Below, piece after piece: positions 1 to 11,290 of a stretch of DNA of 64,000 nt. The position numbers were made by a program, and so were the translations under genes. The notes beneath the pieces are model-generated. The model was not told the DNA's origin, searched no databases, and saw nothing but the letters and a program-made list of their open reading frames with translations. The stretch lies in NCBI GenBank assembly GCA_026413225.1, contig CM048552.1, positions 23,673,001 through 23,737,000 on the forward strand, given 5' to 3'. The DNA is from Otis tarda. Taxonomy: Eukaryota; Chordata; Aves; Otidiformes; Otididae. Within the stretch, counting starts at the first letter, position 1; each line of letters starts with the position of its first letter.

Positions 1-1344
1 CCGTAAGGAATTACAAGATGTAATCTAGAAACGCAAATAAATTTTAATGTACTTCAAATTATTCTGACAAGTTTGATCTCTCTTTTCATAACTGCAATAA
101 AGGCAAAACAAGTTGTAATGCATGGTAGAAATCTTCCCATAAATTATTATAATTATGATCTTTTATTCCAGCTGTTTTAATCCTGGATTTACTGATCATG
201 TGGATCTTATGCTTATATCCAGCTGTTCACTAGTGACATTAAAAGAAGCTAGAAACAATTCTAAGAATATACCAGTATTAATTTGACCTGTAAACTACTG
301 ATGTAGATGTCAAGAGGAAGACACTAAGCTCTCAATGGGAGGGAGAGGAAATTCCATCAGTCTAATAAGATACGTTCTTTAGCTTAAAAAAAATTCCAAC
401 TACTAATGACAAATCACATAGAAACCCCTTACTTCCCCCACATTTCTACAAAAATTATACAATCACCTTGTTTTGGTGTGTTTATGTTATGAATTCTTGG
501 CTAAAGATACCTTAGTCTTGGCTAAATGGCTAATTGTGACTGTAGGAAAACAAAATATCTTAATGATGTCTCAGACTGTGTTAATGGAGCAGACTACACT
601 GAGCTTTTTCTTCACCTCAAAGCATTCTCTTTTAATCATATTCAGAGATCTAGCTCTGCAGGTAGTCCCTGCAGTACACATCGTAGGAAAAAGTCCAGAA
701 AGGCAACTTATCATGTTAGTATTTCTTCCATATTATAAATAATGTTTGGTTTGATTAAACTAGAATCTCTAGTGCCAACACTGGGCATAGCATGAGGATT
801 AATCTGAGGGATATTTGGAACAGTTTCTAATTTTCATTATTACAGGATTCAAAGTTAGCAGGCTGCTGAAGCGATGCTTTCCACACTCAGCAGTTTATCA
901 TTGTCCAAAACTCAATTTCTGTGCTATTGCTGATTTTTTCAGAATCTTTAAATATGGGAGGACCTGCAGTATTATAACAAAACCATCAATACTTGATTTT
1001 TTACATGTTTTGGAACATAGAAAATTAGATACAATTCACCAGATTATCTGATAGAAACATCCCTGGAAATTGTATTTTAAGAAAGGAGAAGCTTTTTGTA
1101 ATGTTTTCTCAGTTCATGTTTTTCTGAATATAATTATTTCATAAGCTCAATTATTTCTAATGTTGATAATTTACTAGGATTTGTGACAAAATCCTGAGCA
1201 GAAATTAAGACTGTTGTTGTTCTGCTGTAGAAGCAGAGTGGGAAAGAAGACATGAACAAGAATACAACTGAATTGCAATTTATTACCCAAACTTCTTCTG
1301 CTCCTATTTCCTCTGTGAGAGAAATTCCTTGCTCCTTGTATCAC
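1..1344. other. AT-rich intronic DNA, nothing recognised
   Basis: Short open frames at 473-742 and 815-1051 have no splice-site, codon or family support. No repeat family is recognised. Confidence 0.6.
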
Positions 1345-1533
1345 CCTGAGACATGTTTCCCTCCAGCTGGTGAAGATATTCAGTGCAGTGCAGGTCATAG
1401 ACATTGCTGGGTCCTTGGCTGAACAGATAATGGTTGCAGCAGCCCCACAAATCTGTTTGTCCCTCCCAGCCTTCCATGAGCTGGTGCAAGAGGACAAAGG
1501 AGTAGTCATACTTCTCCAGTGTGGCTGCATAAC
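1345..1533 (-). CDS. Candidate unrecognised exon antisense to GRM8 (189 nt, phase 1/1)
   Basis: On the minus strand an open frame is bounded by a good acceptor (TACCTTTTGCAG before 1533) and a donor (CTCAGG|gtgata at 1345/1344). Both junctions split a Gly codon after its first base, so the exon is symmetrical and 189 nt long. The peptide begins YAATLEKYDYSFVLLHQL and later contains WGCCN and LHCTEYLHQLEGN. Its amino-acid mix, with Trp, Cys and Tyr rather than low-complexity runs, looks like real protein. I do not recognise the family. Cys-Cys and Cys-Thr-Glu spacing gives a faint likeness to the extracellular part of RAMP proteins, too weak to name it. No partner exons were found. It may be a pseudoexon, a relic or chance. 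Confidence 0.3.
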
Positions 1534-4500
1534 CTGCAAAAGGTACCATAATGAGAAACCAGTTAAATATAGAGATCCTCTTTACTTTCAAAAGTTACTT
1601 TGTGAGAATTCATTCCAAAAGAATTCTCTTAGAAAGAGCTTCCCTGTTACCACAAGAATCACAAGTGAAAATTATGAAAAGAGTTTACTAGCTAATAAAT
1701 AAGACAAGTGTCTCATCAGTTTTCAAGTTTAAATTGAATTTTGGAAGCAGAGTGGTTTTGATATTGAAAGAGGATAGTTTCACAACTTTTAAACTGTTCC
1801 TACTTTCTTAATCTGAAAAAAAAAAGTCTGAACTGTTTGTTAACTGTGACACCAGACTTGCATTTAAAAACATGTTTGTCAAAACATTTCTGACCAGCTT
1901 TCAGGCCAAGTACTGACTTGCTTAGAAATTAAACTGTACTATAGTGTAATTATCTAAACTGCATTAGAGTAACTAAGAAATCAGGAGGGATTACTGTAGT
2001 CAAGCAAGTCAGTCTCCTGTGCAAAAAGGTATCTTGAGCTCTGTTAACTTAGATACTGTTCAGGCTCGTTTTGATAATTTAAGATCATAGCATTCTTTGT
2101 GACGTAGTCGTCTACTCCCTTGTTTAGCTGCTTTGCTCCAGAATGATTAGAGGAAAAACAGGCAAGTCTCCCAAGTTCTTTCAAGTTGTTTTGAGGTGAA
2201 AACCTTTTGAAAACCTCTCAGAGTGAAGAGGCTCTGCTTCTGCCTGCTCATGACGTGTAGGTGTGACCTGACTGCTTAAAGTGCATGAAAGCTAGGGGGC
2301 TAGTTCTTTCAGACTGTGCTGCCCACTCAACGGAATCTTGTGGAGGTTGGAATGCAGCTACTTTTTAAAATGGTCGTCCCTGTTTAGATTTTTTTGTTAT
2401 TCAGCATAGTGTGTATCCAAGTTTCACTAAGTGTCTTTGCTGAATGAAAGACTTTGAGCAAAGCTAATGCATACATAATTTTAATGACTCAACTTTCTTG
2501 TTTTAAGATATGCCTGCAGTCTTTAGTTTGTAATTTCATTTCTCTGTTTACTTTTATATTAATTAAGCCACTAGCATTTTAAGTATCACTGAGCACTGAT
2601 TTTAATTATAAGTTTATTAGAAGGTGTCGGGAAGAGAGAAAGTGTCAGCTTCTCTAAGAAGGAAGTGGATTAGTTAATAAAATACAAGGCCTTTTTTTTT
2701 TTTTTTTTTCTGTTCAGTGAAAAGCTCATGTGCACACCTGAAGGTTGTATACCCTGTTCTGTTCTGCATGGTTGCATGTCTGTTCTAGTATGAGCATTGG
2801 ACTGGCGTACCTAGTTGTGTACACTGAAGAGATGTGCACCTGTCACATAATGGAAAACAGCGGCGCTTTGCTTGTCTGACATGTTTGCTTCTGGCCTCAT
2901 GATGAATGATAGTTTCTTTCTCAAAGACAGGAAAGACCTGCCAGAAAAATTAAAGTTGCCTGTGATCTGCTTCCTACCTCATCCTGGGGAATGTCAGAGA
3001 GTTGGTAAGAGGTGTATGAAGAAGGAATGAGTGCTAGAGAAATTTAAATAGACCTTTTTGGCTCCTTGCTGGCTTCTGTGATAAGTAACTAATTCTAATG
3101 GAGAAGCAGAAACAATTTTGTGAAGCATGGATAGCAAAACACCTCTGCCATCTTCATCTACTTTAGCAAAGAATAATCAGTAATCACAAAGGGCAGTTTG
3201 TGAAAGACCACAAAGGCTTCACAGATATAATCAGGAAAAAAAAAATATGCCTTATCTACTGTATTTCTAGAAATCAGATTCACCTCACAAAAACTTTGAT
3301 CTTTTGGCTCTTATTTGTTCATTGCCAAAAATTTAGTTGTCTTCAAGAAGTGCGGTTAAAGATAAATCCTTCCTGTTGTATTAAATGATCTTTGCATAGC
3401 AAGAAAGAGATTGCTCTTTGTTATTAAGATGCTATAAACTTTCACAGTTGTGCTTCACCTACAAGTGTAACTGAGAGGTACATTTCAAACTGAAACCTGG
3501 TCTCAGACTGAGACCAGGGCAGGCCAATGTGTTACTGACCAATTAATCTCTCAGTGAGTAGCTCCAGTGCTGCCCTGTGGCCTGACAGGACCCTGTCTTT
3601 TAGCCATCACCTCAAAACAAGTGACTTGCCCTTTATAAATTCTTCAGTTCTCGGGGCACTGGAAAGGCTGGTTTAATTTGGATAAAGCAAAACTAGTGAT
3701 AATACAAGCTATATAAAAAATATCTGTATAGAAAATAGCAAAATTTATCGCTTACTGAAAAGTGGTATTGAATATGTTGTAAATATACAGGAAAAGGGAT
3801 TTTTTCAGTTAAAATGATATGATAAACCCATATGGGTATGAAATTAATTGCAACTATCTTTTACACATTTACCCTTGTTATGAAAACTAGAAAATCTTTA
3901 AATAGAACACTATTTAGAAATTGGCTTGGAACTCTTTCTGGGATGATCTTGTGAGACTTCTTGTACTTGTTAGCTCCTGCCAAGTTGGAAGCAGTACAAA
4001 AATAGCCTTTGTTGTAGCTTTAACAGTGCTTTTACCTTACTGAAAACAAGTAAACATATGTATGAAAGACAGAAGAAACAAATTAAACAGGCTTTTAGCT
4101 TAGCTTTAAATAGATATTAAGCTGCTTGTCTTATCTCCTACTACAATAATTCCAATTTTGCATAGGTTTCATAACACTATCTAGATTTTGATCTTACAAA
4201 TATGATAAAATGCTTTGGACTAGTAAATTGCCATACATAGGCTGAGCCTTAATAACAACACATGTACAAGCTCATCACATACCATATCTGGAACTTGACT
4301 CATGACCAGCATTTAATCAAAGCCACATTGCCATATATTTCCTTTAGACTAATAACATTTTCAAGGAAGATTATGGTGACTCAACTGAAGTGTTAGTTAT
4401 GTAAAGCACGGTAAGTTGATGTGTGTTTCAGCCCCTTGTGACCGTTCTGTTGTTTAAGAATTGTCATAGTTTGTGTAGCCAAGAATATGTCAATAAGTTG

Positions 4501-5376
4501 GATAGCAAATAAAATACAAGATCCAGATAAAAAAAATTAATTATATATAAACCCAGTAAAATTTGCAACAGAACTTATAAGTACAATAAAATTCTAAAAT
4601 TTCATGTAGGCGACAGTGAATGTTAAATTCATAAATTCCATAAAGATGGAACTTTATGCCTACTCTTAAAAAGCAAACCTAAGTCTATTATGGCAATAAA
4701 TTTTTAATTACATTGTTAACACTGAATATCTATGTGTGTGTACAAATATTTCTCTGTATGTAAGTGTGAGCTCTTTCCTGCCTGAAACCAGAACAACGAT
4801 CGTTTAAAAGACCCAGTAAAAGCAATAATTTCAATACATACATGGCTACATTCTACGAAAGAAAGATGTCAATTGGTTATATACATTTATTTTTTTGAAA
4901 GACTATTTTTCTTTCAATTTACAGTGAAGCTCTTAACAAGGAATAAAATGATAATAGCGAAATCTGTATGATCTAAGCCAAAAGGGCCAGAATGTTATCT
5001 ATTTTCCTAGTAATCCAGCTAAAAAATTATTAATTATGAAATATCTTCTTAACTTTAGACATGCATTTTCACTTTGTACATAAAGTTTGAATTTTTCTTT
5101 TCCTAGAATAGTGCTTTCTACACTTGAGAGTGCTTTCATAGTCAGTCAGTATACCAGAAACATGACCCTAGTAGAATGGTCAAATTATTGTTTTCACAGT
5201 GATTATCAGAGTCGTATTTACTTCATACTGTGAAATGTGTGGATGGGATTATAGTGATGTTACCAGGCTCATTGACAGAACTGATGACACAGCACCTGCA
5301 TAAATCTGGGTTTTTTTTTTTTCAGAAAACATGCTCCTCTGTACCACAGTATAATAAGAATAGCTGAACAATGAAT
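1534..5376. other. AT-rich intronic DNA with a 23-bp palindrome
   Basis: Contains a poly-T run at about 2691-2710, a near-perfect palindrome at 3496-3518 and a poly-T run near 5311-5322. I saw no gene or recognised transposon. Confidence 0.6.
3496..3518. repeat. 23-bp palindrome, 11-bp arms
   Basis: CCTGGTCTCAG and its complement CTGAGACCAGG are separated by a single A. The arms are perfect. No protein site of this form is recognised. Confidence 0.8.
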
Positions 5377-7068
5377 GGAATCATAGAATCATAGAATGGT
5401 TAAGGTTGGAAGGGACCTTTAAAGGTCGACTAGTCCAACCCCCCTGCAAGGAGCAGGGACATCTCCAACCAGATCAACCTGGCCTTGAATGTTTCCAGGG
5501 ACGGGGCATCTACCATCTCTCTGGGCAACCCGCTCCAGTGCTTCACCACTCTCATTTTAAAAAGTGTCTTCCTGATGTCCAGTCTGAATCTACCTCCCTC
5601 TATTTTAAAACCATTACCCATTATCGTGTCACAAGAGGTCCTGCAAAAGAGTATCTCCCAACCTTTCCTGTAGGCCCCCTTGAGGTACTGGAAGACTGGT
5701 ACACGGTCTCCCCGGAGCCTTCACTTTTTCGGACTGAACAGCTTCAACTCTCAGTTTGTCCTTAGATGAGAGGTGCTCCAGCCCTTTTATCATCTTCATG
5801 GCCCTCCTCTGGACCTTCTCCAACATGTCCATTTCCTTCTTATGTTGGGGGCTCCAGAGCTGGACACAGTACTCCAGGTGGGGTCTCACCAGAGCGGAGT
5901 AGAGGAACAGAATCACCTCCCTCAACCAGCTGGCCTCTCTTCTTTTGAGGCAGCCCAGGATGGCATTCTGGGCTGTGGGTGCACATTGCCTGCTCATGTT
6001 GAGCTTCTCGTCCACAAGCACTCCCAAATCCTTCTCCTCATGGCTGCTTTCTCTGCTCAGCCTGTATTTGTGCTTGGGATTGCCCTGACCCATGTGCAGG
6101 ACCTTGCACTTGGCCTTGTTGAACTTCATGAGGTTCTCACGGGCCCACCTCTCCCGCCTGTCAAGGTCCCTCTGGATGGCATCCCTCCCTTCCAGCATGT
6201 CGATGGCACCACACAGCTTGGTGTCATCAGCAAACTTGCTGAGAGTGCACTGTATCCCTCTGTCCGTGTCACTGACAAAGATGTTGTGTGAAGGATTTCA
6301 GTGATTGTCCGTGTAGGGCCACTGTGGGAAATTACAAGCTGCACGCAGCTGTGAGAAAGCGACCTTGGAGAGGGGAGCTAGGAGGGTTGTTATTGAGCAG
6401 TATGTTGCTGCTATATCTGGGAACCACTGTTAGCCAGCAGGGCACGTACTTGGCAGACCGTGTTGCATGTGCTGGCCATGCGTGCATCAACACCTGGTCA
6501 GTACTCTTCCACTGAATCTGCTGAGGGTATAAACAGAGGTGGCTCAGAGTGGAGGAGAGAGAAAGGACACAGAGCACACTCTACGAACAACAGGGGACAC
6601 CCTGAAGGTGCTGCGCCTACCTCCCTTCTCTGCTCTGACCCCGCTGATCATCATCCTCCTGTTCGGCGGTGTCTCTGGCATAGTTGGGTTGGTAAAACTC
6701 TCGTAAAGGGAAAACAATACGCTGGTAACTGCTTATGCTAGGAACTGTAACTAACCACTTATGCAAGGCTATAACAAAGCAATAAATACTATTGTGCTTT
6801 TCAGTATCATATGTTGGGTGAACTTTGTGCATAGGAATCCTACGAACCAGCTACATATGTTAAACAGGGCCGGGCCCAATACCAACCCTCGAGGAATACC
6901 ACTCATCACCAGTCTCCACTAGGACAATGAGCTGTTGACCACAAGTTTTTGAGTGTGACCATCCAGCCAATTCCTTATCCACAGAATGGTCTGTTCATCA
7001 AATCCATGTGTCTCCAGTTTAGAGAGGATGTCATATGGGACAGTGACAAATATTTTGCACAAGAAGAC
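5377..7068 (-). mobile_element. CR1 LINE, 5'-truncated, split by an LTR insertion
   Basis: Read on the minus strand, this is the 3' half of a CR1 retrotransposon. The 3' tail (ATTCTATGATTC units) is at 5377-5395 and is followed by the typical CR1 3' end (complement of GGTTGGAAGGGACCTTTAAA). The reverse-transcriptase C-terminal region occupies 5430-6280. The frame at 5629-6198 still shows [24 protein letters not shown] CR1 protein. The element is broken at 6285 by an LTR and resumes at 6862 with the complement of CR1 RT sequence, running to about 7068. Stops and frameshifts make it dead. Confidence 0.93.
6287..6855 (+). mobile_element. Solo LTR (569 bp) nested in CR1
   Basis: The insert begins with TG (6287) and ends with CA (6854-6855). 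The CR1 target motif ATGTT is present on both sides (6281-6285 and 6857-6861). Inside are a TATA box (TATAAA, 6528-6533) and a poly(A) signal (AATAAA, 6781-6786) in plus orientation, the normal U3-R-U5 order of a retroviral LTR. There is no internal retroviral coding region, so this is a solo LTR left by recombination. The flanking duplication is imperfect at its outer bases. The family name is not assigned. Confidence 0.8.
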
Positions 7069-9056
7069 AGACACATTGTCCTTTTTTTTATCTTCACTGA
7101 ACTCAGATGGAATAACAGTAGGTATTCAAACAGGTACTGCACAAAATTTCCCAATCACAAAACAGCAAGGTCAGAAGGAGATTAGATGAGAAGCGGGAAA
7201 CTACTATAAAGACAGTGTTTGATAGCAAATGTAGGAAAAGAATTTTAGTTTTGAAGCTGAGGAAGACATTTTGCAAGTGTCTCTTCTAGTAAACTAGCAG
7301 TTGTAATTGTGTGAGGTATAGCAGAAGAGCTCACAGCAGGCAAAGCATCTATCTCCTAATCTAGTCATAAAAAAGATACAAGCAAACCAATGTGGCATGA
7401 TACAGAAATTGGTCCCAAAGCCCAAAACTGCTTTTCAAACAGTCTCTGTAAGGGAATTGTTTGCACCATATGTTTTCCTTAAAGGCTGATCTACTGAAAG
7501 CGTGCTTTAGAAGAAGACCTACACATACAATGCAAATTATGGTACAGTCTGAAGCTGCTTCCTCCAGAACACATCACCTTCTGTCCCTTTGAGCCATCAC
7601 ACTGCATGAAATTTTATTGACCTACAAAGATCTCATATCTCCATCAAGGCTTCCAGATTTCCAAGTTGGAAATTTCTCTGCTATTCACTCTGCACAATTT
7701 GCCATGTCAATGAGGCTTGTAATTTCTTTGTTTCCAACCACCACCAAAGCCATAACCTTTGTCCTTATCAACCTTCATTTTTTTTGCTGTTTGTATCCTC
7801 CTCTCTTGTTTTCCTGTTTGCTTGCTTTATAATTTGTCCAAGATAGAACCGTCATTCTAGCCAGTGTCACTTTTCTTCCAAGATATCAAAAATCTTAGTT
7901 CATTTCTGTGACTTAGTACCTTGCACTTATCCCTGTGTCTTTTCCTCCTCTCCCTCACTCACATTGATGTTAGCTTTTTGTTATTGGTGTTTGATACTTT
8001 CAGTCTTAAATTTAGCAAAATTTTGTTCTCACTCCTGTATACAAAGCTTACTTTCTTTGTTTCCATGTGACTACATCCAGTATTCTCAAATCTATCCAAG
8101 TTTTAGTTCTTTTGTTTAGTGCGCAATTTCTTAAAGGTTCAAGTAAAGCCACAGCCCAGTTCAAGTGAGCAGGAGTTTTGCCAGTGGTGTCAAGAAACCT
8201 TTGATGTCACTGCCCCAACTGCTCTTAACTCTTCTATTAGTCCTTCCTCCATATGCATCCCATCTATTTTCCAAGCTGCTAGAAGCTCTTCTGAAGAGAC
8301 CTGTGTAAGTCAGAATTTTGTGCATCTGTGTTGTACAAGGATATAGTTGGGGAACTTGACACTGCATTTTTGATTGTTTATCTAAAATAAAAGTCCTGTA
8401 TGACTTGGCTTAATCTTGAGCTATCTTGTACTTTCGTGTAATTTTAATAGACAGCCCTATGTGTCCCTGAATTTTCCTGCACACCAGGAGAATGGTACAA
8501 AAATACACTGCAGGCAGGTCTGGTTTTCTAAACATCCAAAACAGGAAAAGTGCTAAATACTTTATGTCCTTAAACAGTGTCATACATTGCTTTACTGCTA
8601 CACTCGAAATTTGTAAGCACGAAGGAGGCATAGACGTAGGAAAGAGAAATATGTAGTGTGCTTGCTCCTGTCTCCTAAGCAGGGATGTAACATGCAGATC
8701 TCGTTGGCTGATTGTTTCATTTTTTGGCCTTTCTCTTTGTACCCATGTAGCTCGATATGGTACTCAGGCAGGTTTCCTGCTAAATTGTAGGCTAGAGGGA
8801 AGCACTATCAGCTGGCACTGCTCCAGCTATGCTTGCTTGGAGAAGATGGTTCAGAGCAAGGCATTTTAGTATTTGACTATATCCATTTTCTCCCAAGGTC
8901 ATCAGAATATACAAGGAAATGGCAAAACTGCAGTTGAACAGGTCTGTTCTGTGTGGTGTAAGTTAATGTGATTTCTACACCTGTCTGCTGGAAAATGTAC
9001 TTTGTATTTCAAAACAATGACAGTAGGCTGAAGATCTACTCTGGAAAGAATTTTTT
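7069..9056. other. Intronic DNA, nothing recognised
   Basis: AT-rich. The open frames at 7617-7832 and 8119-8346 have no support as genes. No repeat family is recognised by eye. Confidence 0.55.
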
Positions 9057-9683
9057 AGAATCATAGGATAGTTTGGGTTGGAAGGGACCTTTAAAGGTCA
9101 TCTAGTCCAACCCCCCTGCAAGAACCAGGGACATCTTCAACCAGATCAGGTTGCTCAGAGCCCAGTCCAGCCTGGCCTTGAATGTTTCCAGGGATGGAGC
9201 ATCAACTACCTCTCTGGGAAACCTGCTCCAGTGTTCCACCACCCTCATTGTAAAAAATGTCTTCCTTATGTCAAGTCCGAATCTGTTTCCTTCTGTTTTA
9301 AAACCATTACCCATTATCCTGTCACAAGAGGTCCTGCAAAAGAGTATCTCCCAATCTTTCCTGTAGGCCCCCTTGAGGTACTGGAAGGCTGGTATACCGT
9401 CTCCCCGGAGCCTTCTCTTCTCCAGGCTCAACAGCCCCATCTCTCAGTCTGTTCTCATAGGAGAGGTGCTCCAGCCCTCTGATCATCTTTGTGGCCCTCC
9501 TCTGGGCTTGCTTAAACAGGTCCACGTCCTTCTTATGTTGGCAGCTCCAGAGCTGGACTCAGTACTGCAGGTGGGGTCTCACGAGAGCGGAATAGAGGAA
9601 CAGAATCACCTCCCTCAACCTGCTGGCCACGCTTCTTTTAATGCAACCCAGAATGTGGTTGGCTTTCTGGGCTGTAAGCAGAC
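9057..9683 (-). mobile_element. CR1 LINE 3' fragment, 5'-truncated
   Basis: The tail and 3' terminal sequence start at about 9057 (minus strand). The C-terminal RT region follows; the minus frame 9102-9440 shows [12 protein letters not shown] and RKDWEILFCR, matching CR1 protein. The copy ends abruptly at about 9683 in the codons before the catalytic core, as expected from incomplete reverse transcription. Confidence 0.92.
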
Positions 9684-10985
9684 ATTCAGTTGCAACAAAG
9701 AGATTTTTAAGTGCTGTCAGTTTCATCTTACAGAATATACTAGTACCTTGCAGAACAATGTTTGACTCTAAGCCTAATTAATAATTTCTGTCTCCTATAC
9801 ATGACTGAAATAAAGCTTTTGTAAAATTATACTAGACTTTTTATCTACAGAATGAGAAGGATTAAGCCTGATTTTAATTGTGTTATCCAAATACTAACAC
9901 AAGCTCTTTGGGCCTCTTTGCCCATGGATGAACACATATATTCCTCTTAATGTTAAAGTTGTTGTGCACACATATTGACAGAAGACCAGACCCCTATGGT
10001 TGCAAAATGAAACCACAGGCACCTCTCCAACACACGTAATGCCTCAGAGTCAATGCCAAGACCTATTTTTACTGCAGTTAGCAGTACCATGCTGTTTAGA
10101 ATGACAGAGTATAAGCAAGTAACTTAGATCTAACCTGTCAGGTTAGCCAGCAGTGATGTATTTCAGAGCACCAGTGTGGTTATTTCCTCTGTGATTTTTT
10201 TCTTTTTTTTTTTTTTTTGTTCTAGCTTTTCAGCTCTGGTAAAAAATACTCTCTTCCTCCTACAAAGCCATCCACTTGGGTGAAGGATATTTTGCAGAGC
10301 CCCCACACTCTATGCCTTAGTGACTGCTCATTGAAATAACTTTTTCAGTATATACACAATTCATCTGTCTCTCTATCTATTTTTTTTTCCTTAGCCAAGG
10401 CCTCTGTTGCTTATTTTGAAGAATCACATGTTCTTTCCTTAAGAGGTTTGAGCGTACATGTTTTCTTCTTTAGATGATGACTGCATTTTACTCACAATCT
10501 AATTAAAGTGTGTGAGTAATATCTGTGTTAAAAAGAAAGAGAAAAAGAAAATAAAAGCCTCTGTTGCTTCCTAAAAGCTTGAAGTAACTAGATTTGTCGA
10601 AAAAGATTAAGGGAACTACAGTACATGTGATTTTCAAAGACAAGTCTTCTTGTCCTGTATCTTCGCTTACATGAGTCACCCCTTGTTGCAGTCTATTAAA
10701 AATCCACTTGTCTGCAGTTTCAGAGATCATATCTGTTTATTTCAGATTAATAAACAACTGTCTACAAGGAGGTGTAGGTATTTCACAGATACAGAACAAA
10801 TTATGAGGAAATGTTTTAACAAACTGTGGTTTGGTTGTGTTTCTGGACCAGTTCTTGAGAGCAGACTGGAAAGAAGCTTAAGAAAAGGAGCTGCTGGTTT
10901 GGAAGGGCTAGAAGTCTAAAATTTCAATATGTCCAAGATATTCTGCTGTAATATATGGGAGAGTAATAGAGTATTCTACTATAAT
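9684..10985. other. Intronic DNA with poly-T runs
   Basis: Holds T-rich runs at about 10195-10218 and 10380-10389 (some may be old retroposon tails). No gene is supported. Confidence 0.55.
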
Positions 10986-11191
10986 AGAGGAGAGAAGAGG
11001 AGAGGAGAGGAGAGGAGAGGAGAGGAGAGGAGAGGAGAGGAGAGGAGAGGAGAGGAGAGGAGAGGAGAGGAGAGGAGAGGAGAGGAGAGGAGAGGAGAGG
11101 AGAGGAGAGGAGAGAGGAGAGGAGAGGAGAGGGAGAGGGAGAGGGAGAGGGAAAGGGAGAGGGAGAGGGAGAGGGAGAGGGAGAGAGAGGA
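10986..11191. repeat. AGGAG/GGGAGA purine microsatellite, about 205 bp
   Basis: Roughly 25 uninterrupted GGAGA pentamers (to about 11112) are followed by GGGAGA hexamers to about 11185. One strand is pure purine. The open frames seen on both strands here (Arg/Glu-rich and Ser/Pro/Leu-rich) are products of the repeat and not genes. Homopurine tracts of this length can form triplex DNA. Confidence 0.95.
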
Positions 11192-11290
11192 GAATATTTC
11201 AGTTGGAAAGGACCTACAACAGTCATTTATTCCATCTGCCTGACTGCTTCAGGGCCAAGTTCAAACGTACAGTTCTGGAGAGTCAGCAAG
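11192..11290 (-). mobile_element. Old CR1 3'-end remnant next to the microsatellite
   Basis: The sequence GAATATTTCAGTTGGAAAGG followed by ACCTACAACAGTCATTTATT, and then CTGCCTGACTGCTTCAGGGC, matches the complement of the 3' end of an older CR1 subfamily. The microsatellite occupies the position of its 3' tail. Confidence 0.7.

Noticed and set aside
1345..1533. Assignment of the antisense exon to the RAMP family
   Set aside because: Only a Trp-Cys-Asn and Cys-Thr-Glu pattern is shared, with a spacing difference and without the remaining RAMP cysteines or the transmembrane exon.
10924..11243. Overlapping 100-residue frames rich in Ser/Pro/Leu (minus) and Arg/Glu (plus)
   Set aside because: They are simply translations of the GGAGA microsatellite.
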